From Candidatus Uhrbacteria bacterium CG_4_9_14_3_um_filter_36_7 (GTDB lineage: Bacteria; Patescibacteriota; Patescibacteriia; UBA9934; GWF2-40-263): a stretch of DNA of 7,580 nucleotides. A model generated the notes under the pieces. It saw nothing but the letters and a program-made list of their open reading frames with translations. It did not search any database and had not been told where the DNA came from. The number at the start of each line of letters is the position of its first letter. Within the stretch, counting starts at the first letter, position 1. The stretch spans positions 42,012 to 49,591 of the forward strand of contig PFWS01000005.1 of NCBI GenBank assembly GCA_002791255.1, in the 5' to 3' direction. The translations under genes and the position numbers were made by a program. Below, piece after piece: positions 1-6,281 of the stretch.

Positions 1-220
1 GCACCGCACTTTTAGCAGAGACAACCACTCCCAAACTCTCCTCGCGTATTTTTTTAGGCCCATCTTCTCTATCTAAAGCTACAGGAAAAGAAGCAGCAGG
101 AAGAGCAGTTATTATTTCTTGAAGCAAATATCCCTCCCAATGAGAGGTGGTTGTTGGAAAAAAGAAAAATGGAATAAAACCTCCTGCAACAAAAAATTGC
201 ATGATCCATTTTATAATCAT
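1..220 (-). CDS. Probable D-Ala-D-Ala carboxypeptidase (peptidase S11), N-terminal fragment
   Basis: The first 73 codons are present; the gene runs off the left edge. ATG at 220 overlaps the scpB TGA as ATGA. The N-terminus (MIIKWIMQFF, then VAGGFIPFFFF) is a lysine followed by about 17 hydrophobic residues, a signal peptide or membrane anchor, so the product should be exported. After a linker, FPVALDREDGPKKIREESLGVVVSAKSAV resembles the stretch just before and into the first strand of S11 penicillin-binding carboxypeptidases (the 'ISAKSAVVID' region). The catalytic SxxK would lie beyond the window, so the family call rests on a short resemblance and on the frequent location of such genes beside scpAB. 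Other exported proteins remain possible. An internal ATG at 202 would still keep most of the hydrophobic segment. Confidence 0.5.
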   Translation of the reverse strand, partial: MIIKWIMQFFVAGGFIPFFFFPTTTSHWEGYLLQEIITALPAASFPVALDREDGPKKIREESLGVVVSAKSAV

Positions 221-762
221 AAAGATTTGTCTTGTGAAAGAAATGAATCTAATTCTTGATGATCGTGAAACGTTTTATATTCAGGCAAATCCTTCATGTC
301 TTGAATTCCTAAATAACGCAAAAAATCCATGGAAACCGTATAAACAGACTGGAGACGTTCTTTATCTTCTTGTTCTTCAACAAGACCACGTAAAAGCAAA
401 TGACGTAAAATTAAACCACAATTAACTCCACGAATTTGTTCAATTTCTGATTTTGTTATAGGCCCACGATAGGCAATAATAGTTAATGTCTCAAGTGATG
501 GACGAGTGAGCTCACCACGAAATTCGTCTTTTATAAAACATTTTACCCATTCAGCTTCCTGTGGGTGGCTTACAAATTGAAATTTTCCTTCATGCTCAAG
601 TAGTTGAATACCACAGGTATCATTGTGCCAAGTCTGTTTTAATTCCCCAAGCGCTGCTTCCAATAAAGATTTATCAACTTTTATAATTTTTTGCAGATGA
701 GCTAAAGAGATGGGTTTACCAGCTGTAAATAAAAGGGCTTCAATGGTTCGTTTAAGAGACAT
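217..762 (-). CDS. scpB: Segregation and condensation protein B
   Basis: ScpB dimerises, binds the middle of ScpA and completes the SMC-ScpAB complex. The 181-aa protein shows the two winged-helix domains of the family: N-terminal LKRTIEALLFTAGKPISL (3-20), then ETLTIIAYRGPITKSEIEQIRGVN (91-114) and LRHLLLRGLVEE (119-130), with the C-terminal hallmark FLRYLGIQDMKDLP (147-160). The position equivalent to the second residue after GVN is Gly rather than the usual Ser-Asp pair, a minor change. It begins 2 bases after the scpA stop, with no Shine-Dalgarno, and ends in a TGA that overlaps the next start as ATGA. The scpA-scpB pair is one of the most common bacterial gene couples. Confidence 0.94.
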   Translation of the reverse strand: MSLKRTIEALLFTAGKPISLAHLQKIIKVDKSLLEAALGELKQTWHNDTCGIQLLEHEGKFQFVSHPQEAEWVKCFIKDEFRGELTRPSLETLTIIAYRGPITKSEIEQIRGVNCGLILRHLLLRGLVEEQEDKERLQSVYTVSMDFLRYLGIQDMKDLPEYKTFHDHQELDSFLSQDKSL

Positions 763-764
763 AT

Positions 765-1496
765 TTAGGAAGAGATAGATTCAATACGTTTTATGAGAAT
801 ATCCTCAAAAACAACTTTTTGAGAAAGCTCTATAACTTGTTGCCTAGCAAGCTCCAAAATAGCTAAAAAACTGACCACAATCTCCTGACGACTGGCTACT
901 TGACTTCGTGCAAACATTAAAGCATGAAAAGAAGCTGTGGAGCGCTCTTGTACAAGCATACGAAGTTCGTGGATACGCTCTTCAATAGAAATCACCCGAT
1001 CAAGAGAAGCACTCTGAAGAGAAAACCATGGATTCAAACGACGCAAAATTTGTTCAAAGGATTCTAGCATCATTTGAGTGGTTAAGCCTATAGGAGCACA
1101 AAACCCCTCTGGTAAAGAAGCGGTTGGCAAGGCTTGGCGCGAAAAAGATACAGAAGTATTTTCATATAATGTATTGATCCACTCAGATGCTTGAACAAAT
1201 ATCTGATACATACGAAGTTGAGAACTTAAAGAAGGCCCCTCTTCTTCAAAATCTGAAAGATCTGGCAAAAGTGCTTTAGATTTAAGCCAAAGAAGCTTTG
1301 CTGCAATCACTAAAAAATCACCTAGTTCTTCTGGGGGTGTGGTTCCTGTTTCAACTATTTTAAGATAATCATCTGTTACCTGCGCAAGAGCAATATCAGT
1401 AATAGGTAATTGTTTTTTTTCAATGAGCTCAAGAAGAAGATGAAGAGGACCAGAAAACATCTCTTGGCTGATCACAAAATCCTTCATAAGCTTCAT
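765..1496 (-). CDS. scpA: Segregation and condensation protein A (kleisin)
   Basis: Kleisin subunit of the bacterial SMC-ScpAB condensin, which bridges the SMC heads and organises and segregates the nucleoid. In 243 aa, the N-terminal SMC-binding helices show the family signature FSGPLHLLLELIEKKQLPITDIALAQVTDDYL (14-45), then ELGDFLVIAAKLLWLKSKALLP (57-78). A variable middle follows, and the C-terminal winged helix (about 170-240) ends in VVFEDILI. Length matches the family. The ATG at 1496 overlaps the aspS TGA as ATGA, pointing to translational coupling; an in-frame ATG three codons on (1487) is the alternative start. The TAA stop is 2 bases from the scpB ATG. SMC itself is not in the window. 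Confidence 0.94.
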   Translation of the reverse strand: MKLMKDFVISQEMFSGPLHLLLELIEKKQLPITDIALAQVTDDYLKIVETGTTPPEELGDFLVIAAKLLWLKSKALLPDLSDFEEEGPSLSSQLRMYQIFVQASEWINTLYENTSVSFSRQALPTASLPEGFCAPIGLTTQMMLESFEQILRRLNPWFSLQSASLDRVISIEERIHELRMLVQERSTASFHALMFARSQVASRQEIVVSFLAILELARQQVIELSQKVVFEDILIKRIESISS

Positions 1497-2896
1497 GATT
1501 CTACAGTTTTTATATGTACATCAGAAAGAACAGATGAGCTCACTTCATTTGGAGCGCCCATGAGAAGATCGCGAGCATCCCCTGTTTTTGGAAAAGCAAT
1601 AACCTCACGAATATTTGGTTCGCCGGCCATAAGCATCACAATTCGATCAATACCTGGAGCAAACCCTCCATGTGGTGGAGCACCGAATGTAAATGCTTCA
1701 AGCATATGACCAAAACGGTCTTTTTGCTCTTGTTCACTTATTTGGAGTAAATCAAAAATTCTTTTTTGTAACTCTTGTTCATGAATACGGATACTTCCAG
1801 AAGATAATTCATATCCATTTAAAACAAGATCATAGGCATTGGCGCGGATATTCATCAAATCCTCACCGCGCATAAACTTTTCTTTGTCTTCTTCTTTAAT
1901 AGAACAAAATGGATGATGTTTTGCTGCAATATTTCCATTTTCATCTTTTTCAAACATAGGAAAATCTAAAACCCATGCAAAAGCCAATTCGTTTGGATTG
2001 TTCTTATCATTTCTTAAATCAGGTTTATCGCTCCCATACTCCTCTATACTCTGCGCATATGTGAGTCTTGGAAAAGGAATAGTAGTAATAAATTTTTCTG
2101 GTAATAATTTCTCAACCATTTCTACAAACATAGCTTCTGTATACTGTAAAACATCCTCTTGGGTAACAAACGACATTTCAAAATCTAATTGAGTAAATTC
2201 TGGTTGACGATCACCGCGTTGATCTTCATCACGAAAACAACGGGCAATTTGAAAATATCGTTCAAAACCAGAAACCATTAAAAGCTGTTTAAATTGTTGC
2301 GGGGATTGTGGTAAAACATAAAATTTTCCTGAATGCAAACGAGAAGGGACAATATATTCACGAGAACCCTCAGGAGTCCCTTTCATTAAAATAGGCGTCT
2401 CAATTTCAACAAAATCATTTTTATGCATGTACTCTCGAAAAAACGAAATAATTTTATCGCGCAAACGAATATTAGATTGCATTCGCTTAGAGCGTAAATC
2501 AAGATAGCGATATTTTAAGCGTAATTCTTCATTTATACCTGATGTGTCTTTATCAAGTTCAAAAGGAGGGGTTTGCGAATGATTTAAAATTACAATTTCT
2601 TTTGCCGCAAGTTCAACTTTACCAGTTTCTATTTCAGGATTTATTTGCTTTTCATCACGCAATTTAATCTCACCCTCAATTTGAAGGACAAATTCAGGAC
2701 GTATAGAATTAAGAAGCTCAATTGTTGCTTGTGAAAGATCGGGTTTATAACAAACAACTTGTAAAATTCCTGAACGATCACGAAGATCAATAAAAACAAG
2801 TTGTTGTCCTAAAAAACGAATTCTATGCACCCAACCATTTACACGAATTTTTTTTTCAATAAACTCAGGGGTCTGTTTAATAAGCGTGCGCTCCAT
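1493..2896 (-). CDS. aspS: Aspartyl-tRNA synthetase, short form without the GAD insertion
   Basis: Class IIb synthetase that charges tRNA(Asp). The OB-fold anticodon domain is at about residues 15-105 (VNGWVHRIRFLGQQLVFIDLRDRSG). The catalytic core carries FVEIETPIL (162-170), QSPQQFKQ (197-204), motif 2 FRDEDQRGDRQPEFTQLDFE (221-240), the bacterial-type GSIRIH (367-372), and motif 3 GFAPGIDRIVMLMAG with IREVIAFPK (411-437). Bacterial AspRS is usually near 590 aa because a GAD domain of roughly 120 aa sits between motifs 2 and 3. Here YGSDKPDLR (288-295) passes almost directly into ELAFAWVLDFPMFE (303-316), giving 467 aa, so the GAD domain is absent while the catalytic motifs are bacterial. 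L29 aligns with the leucine typical of tRNA(Asp)-specific enzymes. ATG 2896 has AAGGA only one base away. It overlaps scpA by 4 bases (ATGA). Confidence 0.95.
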   Translation of the reverse strand: MERTLIKQTPEFIEKKIRVNGWVHRIRFLGQQLVFIDLRDRSGILQVVCYKPDLSQATIELLNSIRPEFVLQIEGEIKLRDEKQINPEIETGKVELAAKEIVILNHSQTPPFELDKDTSGINEELRLKYRYLDLRSKRMQSNIRLRDKIISFFREYMHKNDFVEIETPILMKGTPEGSREYIVPSRLHSGKFYVLPQSPQQFKQLLMVSGFERYFQIARCFRDEDQRGDRQPEFTQLDFEMSFVTQEDVLQYTEAMFVEMVEKLLPEKFITTIPFPRLTYAQSIEEYGSDKPDLRNDKNNPNELAFAWVLDFPMFEKDENGNIAAKHHPFCSIKEEDKEKFMRGEDLMNIRANAYDLVLNGYELSSGSIRIHEQELQKRIFDLLQISEQEQKDRFGHMLEAFTFGAPPHGGFAPGIDRIVMLMAGEPNIREVIAFPKTGDARDLLMGAPNEVSSSVLSDVHIKTVES

Positions 2897-2910
2897 ATCC
2901 TTATAAAAAA

Positions 2911-4203
2911 TTAGGGGTAAATACGATTAATAAGTCGTGGAAACGGGATGGTCTCACGAATATGTGGAGTTCCACAAATCCACCCAACTACACGCTCAAG
3001 CCCATAGCCAAATCCACTATGAGGAACAGATCCGTATTTACGCAAATCAAGATACCATTTAAATGCTTCCATTGATAAATGTTGTTCCTCAATGCGATGG
3101 ACAAGTGTTTGATAATCATCTTCGCGCTGGCTTCCACCAATAATTTCTCCATATCCTTCTGGAGCAAGCAAATCAGCACACAAAGCTCGATCAGGATCAT
3201 TTAAATCACGTTTCATATAAAAAGCTTTTACCTTAGCTGGATATTTTTCAACAAAAATAGGTTTATCATATTGTTTTGTTAAAATTGTTTCATCATCTCC
3301 TCCAAGATCATCATCTTCTAAAATATCTGAACCAAGAGCACGAAGTTTTGCGACTGCCTCTTTGTGAGTTAAACGAACAAATGGGGCTTGAATTTTTTTT
3401 AAAGGTTCTTGGTCACGTTCAAGTAATACAAGCTCATTTTGATTCTGTTTAAGAACAGAATCAACAATATAACAAATAAGTCCCTCTTGAATTTTAAGAT
3501 TTTCTTCATATTCCACAAAAGCAGCTTCTGCATCCATCATCCAAAATTCAGTTAAATGACGACGTGTTTTTGATTTCTCTGCCCGAAAAACAGGACCAAA
3601 ATCAAAACATCTTCCCACACTCATAATAGCTGCTTCAATATATAATTGCCCTGATTGGGAAAGATAGGCTTTACCAAGATCAAAATAATCAATTGCAAAA
3701 AGCTCAGTGGTATCTTCACAAGCATTTGGAGTAAGAATCGGTGCGTCAATTTTAATAAATCCTTGATTATTCAAATATTCATAAGTAGCATTAATAACAG
3801 TATTGCGCACGCGTTGAATAGCCCACTGTTTTTCACTTCGTAACCACAAATGACGATTCTCAAGAAGAAAATCTGGACCATGTTCTTTTTTACTAATTGG
3901 ATAATCATCAAAAGCAAGCTGAATAATTTCAAATCCTTTGCCTTCAATTTCAAAACCAGATGGAGATCGTGTATCTTCTTTCACAATTCCTTTTACCCGC
4001 ACAGATGATTCTAAATGTAATCCTTCTAATGCACTCCAAGCCTCAGGAGTTATATCTGCCTCAGAATAAACAACTTGAATTCTTACAGTCCCATCACGAA
4101 ATTGGAGAAAAAAAATCTTTCCACTACTTCGAAAATTATAAGCCCATCCGTTTAGCTCGACTTCTTTACCAATATTTTGAGCACATTGTTGAATGGTAAC
4201 CAT
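2911..4203 (-). CDS. asnS: Asparaginyl-tRNA synthetase
   Basis: Class IIb synthetase that charges tRNA(Asn) with asparagine in the cytosol. The 430-aa protein has an N-terminal OB-fold anticodon-binding domain (about residues 14-98, VELNGWAYNFR and FFLQFRDGTVRIQVVY), motif 1 near 148-156 (FIKIDAPIL), motif 2 at about 206-229 (FRAEKSKTRRHLTEFW), the AsnRS-typical YGEIIGGSQRE at 351-361, and motif 3 at about 394-423 (PHSGFGYGLERVVGWICG and RETIPFPR). Motif 2 with RHLTEFW and the HSGFG of motif 3 separate it from AspRS. Length is normal. ATG 4203 is the first usable start; the frame upstream is open to a TAA but has no start codon. A T8 run at 4108-4115 is in frame here. It lies 14 bases before aspS, and its presence means Asn-tRNA can be made directly. 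Confidence 0.96.
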   Translation of the reverse strand: MVTIQQCAQNIGKEVELNGWAYNFRSSGKIFFLQFRDGTVRIQVVYSEADITPEAWSALEGLHLESSVRVKGIVKEDTRSPSGFEIEGKGFEIIQLAFDDYPISKKEHGPDFLLENRHLWLRSEKQWAIQRVRNTVINATYEYLNNQGFIKIDAPILTPNACEDTTELFAIDYFDLGKAYLSQSGQLYIEAAIMSVGRCFDFGPVFRAEKSKTRRHLTEFWMMDAEAAFVEYEENLKIQEGLICYIVDSVLKQNQNELVLLERDQEPLKKIQAPFVRLTHKEAVAKLRALGSDILEDDDLGGDDETILTKQYDKPIFVEKYPAKVKAFYMKRDLNDPDRALCADLLAPEGYGEIIGGSQREDDYQTLVHRIEEQHLSMEAFKWYLDLRKYGSVPHSGFGYGLERVVGWICGTPHIRETIPFPRLINRIYP

Positions 4204-4216
4204 AAAAATAAATATG

Positions 4217-4236
4217 AAAAAAGGATCCTCCTTCCT
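4217..4236 (-). promoter_or_regulatory. Small hairpin with AGGAGG in the asnS leader
   Basis: AAGGA (4233-4229) pairs with TCCTT (4225-4221) around a GGA loop. The stem can be extended by two G-U pairs and one A-U pair into a T run, so the element resembles a weak intrinsic terminator. It also contains the only full AGGAGG in the window (4232-4227). That Shine-Dalgarno core is 23 bases from the asnS ATG, too far for normal use, and no ATG, GTG or TTG lies in frame between them. It could be a terminator or attenuator, or a masked ribosome entry site; the sequence does not decide. Confidence 0.3.
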
Positions 4237-4250
4237 GTTTTTAAAAACTT

Positions 4251-4279
4251 ATTTTAACGAATTTATCTACCTCTTGCAA
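4251..4279 (-). promoter_or_regulatory. Candidate sigma-70-type promoter for the asnS-aspS-scpAB block
   Basis: In the 99-base spacer between recO and asnS, TTGCAA (4279-4274, 4 of 6 to TTGACA) and TAAAAT (4256-4251, 5 of 6 to TATAAT) are separated by exactly 17 bases. Transcription would start near 4244 and give a leader of about 40 bases before the asnS ATG. The spacer is the only long gap in the window, which supports a promoter here. AT-rich DNA makes chance -10 matches common. Confidence 0.45.
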
Positions 4280-4302
4280 ACAAATAGAGAAAAACAAGAT
4301 AC

Positions 4303-5075
4303 TTAAAAATGGGTTATCTCTCGCAAAGGTATTGATGGAATAAGACTAGTATGAGTAACAAGAAATGATTCGAAAATATCATGAAATTCACAAAGCATTT
4401 TATGTTTAAGGCTTGGGAGCAACAAATCATTAAAATCAGCCTGTAAAATAAAACGAAAAAGCTTTAATGTTTCATCTTGAAGATATTTAACAGAAAATAA
4501 AAGCTCTTCTTTTTTACTAAGGCAGGCCTCACAAACCACCCCACCCCTAAGCGAATGCCATCCATATTTTTGTGATTTAATCGATTGACGGCACTCTAAA
4601 CAAAAAAAACTTCTGGACGGTGTCCCAGAATAGTTGTTATTTTTAAAAGAAAGGCTGATAAAATAAAGTTAGCGCGTTCTGGTCGTAAAGAAGGACAGGT
4701 GTGTAAAAAATCTAGCCAATGTTTAAGAAATAAATAAAGCTCTTCATCATGTTGTTTGGGTCTAGTAAGCTGATTAAAAGCACTTAGTGTTTGGCTTGTA
4801 AGTAACATTTTTGATACATCTTCATAAATACCAGAAAATGTCTGTTTGTTCTCTACACCAGCAATCGTTTCATAAACCATGCCATGAACAATTAAAAAAT
4901 CTGCCTCGCTAAGTAATTCTAAATGTGGGGCTAATTTTGCTAATGGTTTACGAGCTCCTCTACCTAATAGCTCTATTTTTCCAAATGTTTCTGTATAAAC
5001 CGTGTAAATTCGATCAGCCTCACGCCAATCACGTTTACCAAGCACAATACCATGGACAATTGAAAGCGTGGCCAT
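4303..5075 (-). CDS. recO: DNA repair protein RecO, split by a -1 frameshift at a T8 run
   Basis: RecO loads RecA on gapped DNA with RecR (RecFOR pathway) and anneals SSB-coated strands. The zero frame runs from ATG 5075 to a TAG at 4598-4596 (159 aa). It begins with the RecO N-terminal OB fold (GIVLGKRDWREADRIY, then LLGRGARKPLAKLAPHLELL at about residues 36-55) and reaches ITTILGHRPEVFF of the helical domain. The zinc finger and remaining helices lie in the -1 frame, from about 4602 to a TAA at 4305-4303. Joining the frames at the run of eight T gives 257 aa, a normal RecO length, with cysteines at 159, 162, 182 and 185 (CLEC and CEAC). The zero-frame product alone lacks the zinc finger and about 98 residues. 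It is either a recoded gene, a true frameshift mutant, or a one-base assembly error. Located 16 bases after ruvX; no Shine-Dalgarno. Confidence 0.88.
4553..4596 (-). promoter_or_regulatory. Candidate frameshift-stimulating stem-loop in recO mRNA
   Basis: The arms at 4596-4587 (GAGUGCCGUC) and 4562-4553 (GAUGGCAUUC) pair over 10 consecutive base pairs, two of them G-U, closing a 24-base AU-rich loop. The stem starts 5 bases after the slippery heptamer, inside the 5-9 base spacing typical of -1 frameshift stimulators. Pairing was done by eye without an energy calculation. A chance stem is possible, since the search covered several registers. Confidence 0.35.
4602..4609 (-). other. U8 slippery run, candidate -1 frameshift site in recO
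   Basis: In the recO mRNA the zero frame reads GUU UUU UUU GUU UAG. The last seven U form U UUU UUU, an X-XXY-YYZ slippery heptamer in the right phase. A -1 slip makes the next codon UGU, the first cysteine of the zinc finger, and the frame then stays open to the natural end of RecO. Polymerase slippage adding one U on the same run would give the same protein. Confidence 0.5.
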
Positions 5076-5091
5076 AAAATTAATTAAAGAC

Positions 5092-5490
5092 CTATTCTTT
5101 TAGCCGCTCAAAATATTGACGAACAATAAGCATGGCGGCCAAAGCATCTTCTGGCACCTTTGATCCTTCTTCTCTTTGTAGACGAACACTTTCAAAGGTG
5201 GTATATGATTCATCTTCTTCCTCTACAGGAATTGATAGAAAAGAACGTAAATTTTCAATAAATTTTTTTGTCTTTTGTAATTGATCTTCTTTAAGTCGTT
5301 TTCCATTTAAATAAGGAACTCCCACGACCACACGATCAATATCTTCTGTATGAATCTGGTGTTTAAAAACCTGAAGAGTTGCTTCACCTAAATTTGGAAC
5401 AACATCTAAAGGAACAGCTACATCTGCTTGTGAATCACCAAAAGCTAATCCTATTTTTTTATCTCCATAATCAATACCTAAAATACGCAT
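5092..5490 (-). CDS. ruvX: RuvX/YqgF family RNase H-like nuclease (Holliday junction resolvase-like)
   Basis: Member of the YqgF/RuvX family (RNase H fold). The family is linked to 16S rRNA 5' end maturation in E. coli and was first proposed as an alternative Holliday junction resolvase. The protein is 132 aa, within the family's usual range. N-terminal LGIDYGDKKIGLAFGD carries the catalytic D7; VVVGVPYLNG at 54-63 matches the family's VVGLP block; EEEDESYTTFES at 90-101 supplies the acidic D93/E94 of the conserved DE-x-x-TT block; and EDALAAMLIV at 114-123 supplies D115. All three acidic positions are therefore kept. The gene sits 5 bases after map and 16 bases before recO, with no Shine-Dalgarno. 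Placement beside recO fits either an rRNA or a DNA-repair role. Confidence 0.93.
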   Translation of the reverse strand: MRILGIDYGDKKIGLAFGDSQADVAVPLDVVPNLGEATLQVFKHQIHTEDIDRVVVGVPYLNGKRLKEDQLQKTKKFIENLRSFLSIPVEEEDESYTTFESVRLQREEGSKVPEDALAAMLIVRQYFERLKE

Positions 5491-5495
5491 AAATT

Positions 5496-6275
5496 CTATA
5501 AAGGCAGCGGGGTTAAAATTTCATTTCCTTCATCTGTAACTACCACTGTTACCTCAAAATGGGCACTTATACTTTGATCTTGTGTCTTTATTATCCACCC
5601 TGTTTGATCGTTTATAACTTGTGGGCGACCCATACTTGTCATTGGCTCCAAAGCCAAACACATACCAACCTTAAGCTCTGGATTTGGAAAGGTATAATCA
5701 ATAAAATTAGGGATCGACGGTTCCTCATGTACTTTATAACCAACTCCATGACCAACAAGCTCTCTTACAATCCCATATCCATAAGGCTTAATAGTTGTTT
5801 CAATCGCACTACTTATATCTATAACATTATTTCCAGATCTCACAGCTAATACCCCGGAAAAAAGGGCTTTTTTGGTAATCTCTACAAATGTTTTTATAGA
5901 AGAAGAGACACTGCCTACACAAACTGTAGCTGCCATATCTGTACAAAGCCCCTTATACCAACAACCAAGATCAAAACCAACTACATCCCCCTCTTTAAGA
6001 ACAATATCACGATTACCAAAACCATGAACCACTTCATCATTAATAGAAATACAAACAGTACTTGGAAAAGGTTTGTCTATTCCCTCTATACTATAATTTT
6101 TAAAAGATGGTTTGGCTCCATATTTTATTAAATAATCTTCAGCTTGTTTATCTAAATCAGCTATTACCTTTCCAACAGAAGTTTTTTCTGCCAAAAGACA
6201 AAGAGTATCTGAAAGAATGCGGCCGCCTTGTCGCATGATTTCAATTTCATCCGGAGTTTTTATAGAGATATTCAT
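5496..6275 (-). CDS. map: Type I methionine aminopeptidase
   Basis: Removes the initiator methionine from nascent proteins after deformylation; a cytosolic dinuclear metalloenzyme with the pita-bread fold. All expected residues are present in its 259 aa: metal ligands D102 (GFDLG), D113 (CTDMAAT), H176 (GHGVG), E210 (LALEP) and E241 (SAHFEVT), plus active-site histidines H84 (DEVVHGFG) and H183 (YKVHEEP). It has no N-terminal zinc-finger or SH3 extension, so it is the short E. coli-like type Ia form. It starts 6 bases after adk, and its TAG stop is 5 bases before ruvX, so these genes are almost certainly cotranscribed. No Shine-Dalgarno precedes the ATG, only a T6 run. The reading frame is intact and unremarkable. 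Confidence 0.97.
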   Translation of the reverse strand: MNISIKTPDEIEIMRQGGRILSDTLCLLAEKTSVGKVIADLDKQAEDYLIKYGAKPSFKNYSIEGIDKPFPSTVCISINDEVVHGFGNRDIVLKEGDVVGFDLGCWYKGLCTDMAATVCVGSVSSSIKTFVEITKKALFSGVLAVRSGNNVIDISSAIETTIKPYGYGIVRELVGHGVGYKVHEEPSIPNFIDYTFPNPELKVGMCLALEPMTSMGRPQVINDQTGWIIKTQDQSISAHFEVTVVVTDEGNEILTPLPL

Positions 6276-6281
6276 AAAAAA

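Noticed and set aside
147..425. Plus-strand open frame over the end of scpB and the next gene
   Set aside because: It lies opposite two convincing minus-strand genes and has no recognisable protein features. The same holds for the other plus-strand frames at 1410-1709, 1998-2192, 5559-5849, 6396-6653 and 7023-7316.
217..1495. TGA reassigned to an amino acid, as in Gracilibacteria or Mycoplasma
   Set aside because: TGA occurs at the natural ends of aspS and scpB and forms ATGA overlaps with the next starts; no internal TGA is needed to read any gene.
1493..2896. Internal deletion or pseudogene status for aspS
   Set aside because: The frame is continuous, all three class II motifs are present, and the missing part matches a whole domain.
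2897..2902. AAGGA as the Shine-Dalgarno of aspS
   Set aside because: Only one base separates it from the ATG, too close for normal ribosome placement, and no better start lies just downstream.
4222..4229. AGGATCCT palindrome as a protein-binding site
   Set aside because: It is short and fully explained as part of the leader hairpin; no second copy supports it.
4204..4302. T-box or other tRNA-sensing riboswitch ahead of asnS
   Set aside because: The spacer is only 99 bases, has no T-box core sequence and no room for a specifier stem.
4303..4539. A separate small gene starting at GTG 4539
   Set aside because: Its sequence is the RecO C-terminal half: the frame is open upstream to the T8 run and includes the first zinc-finger CxxC, so it is part of recO.
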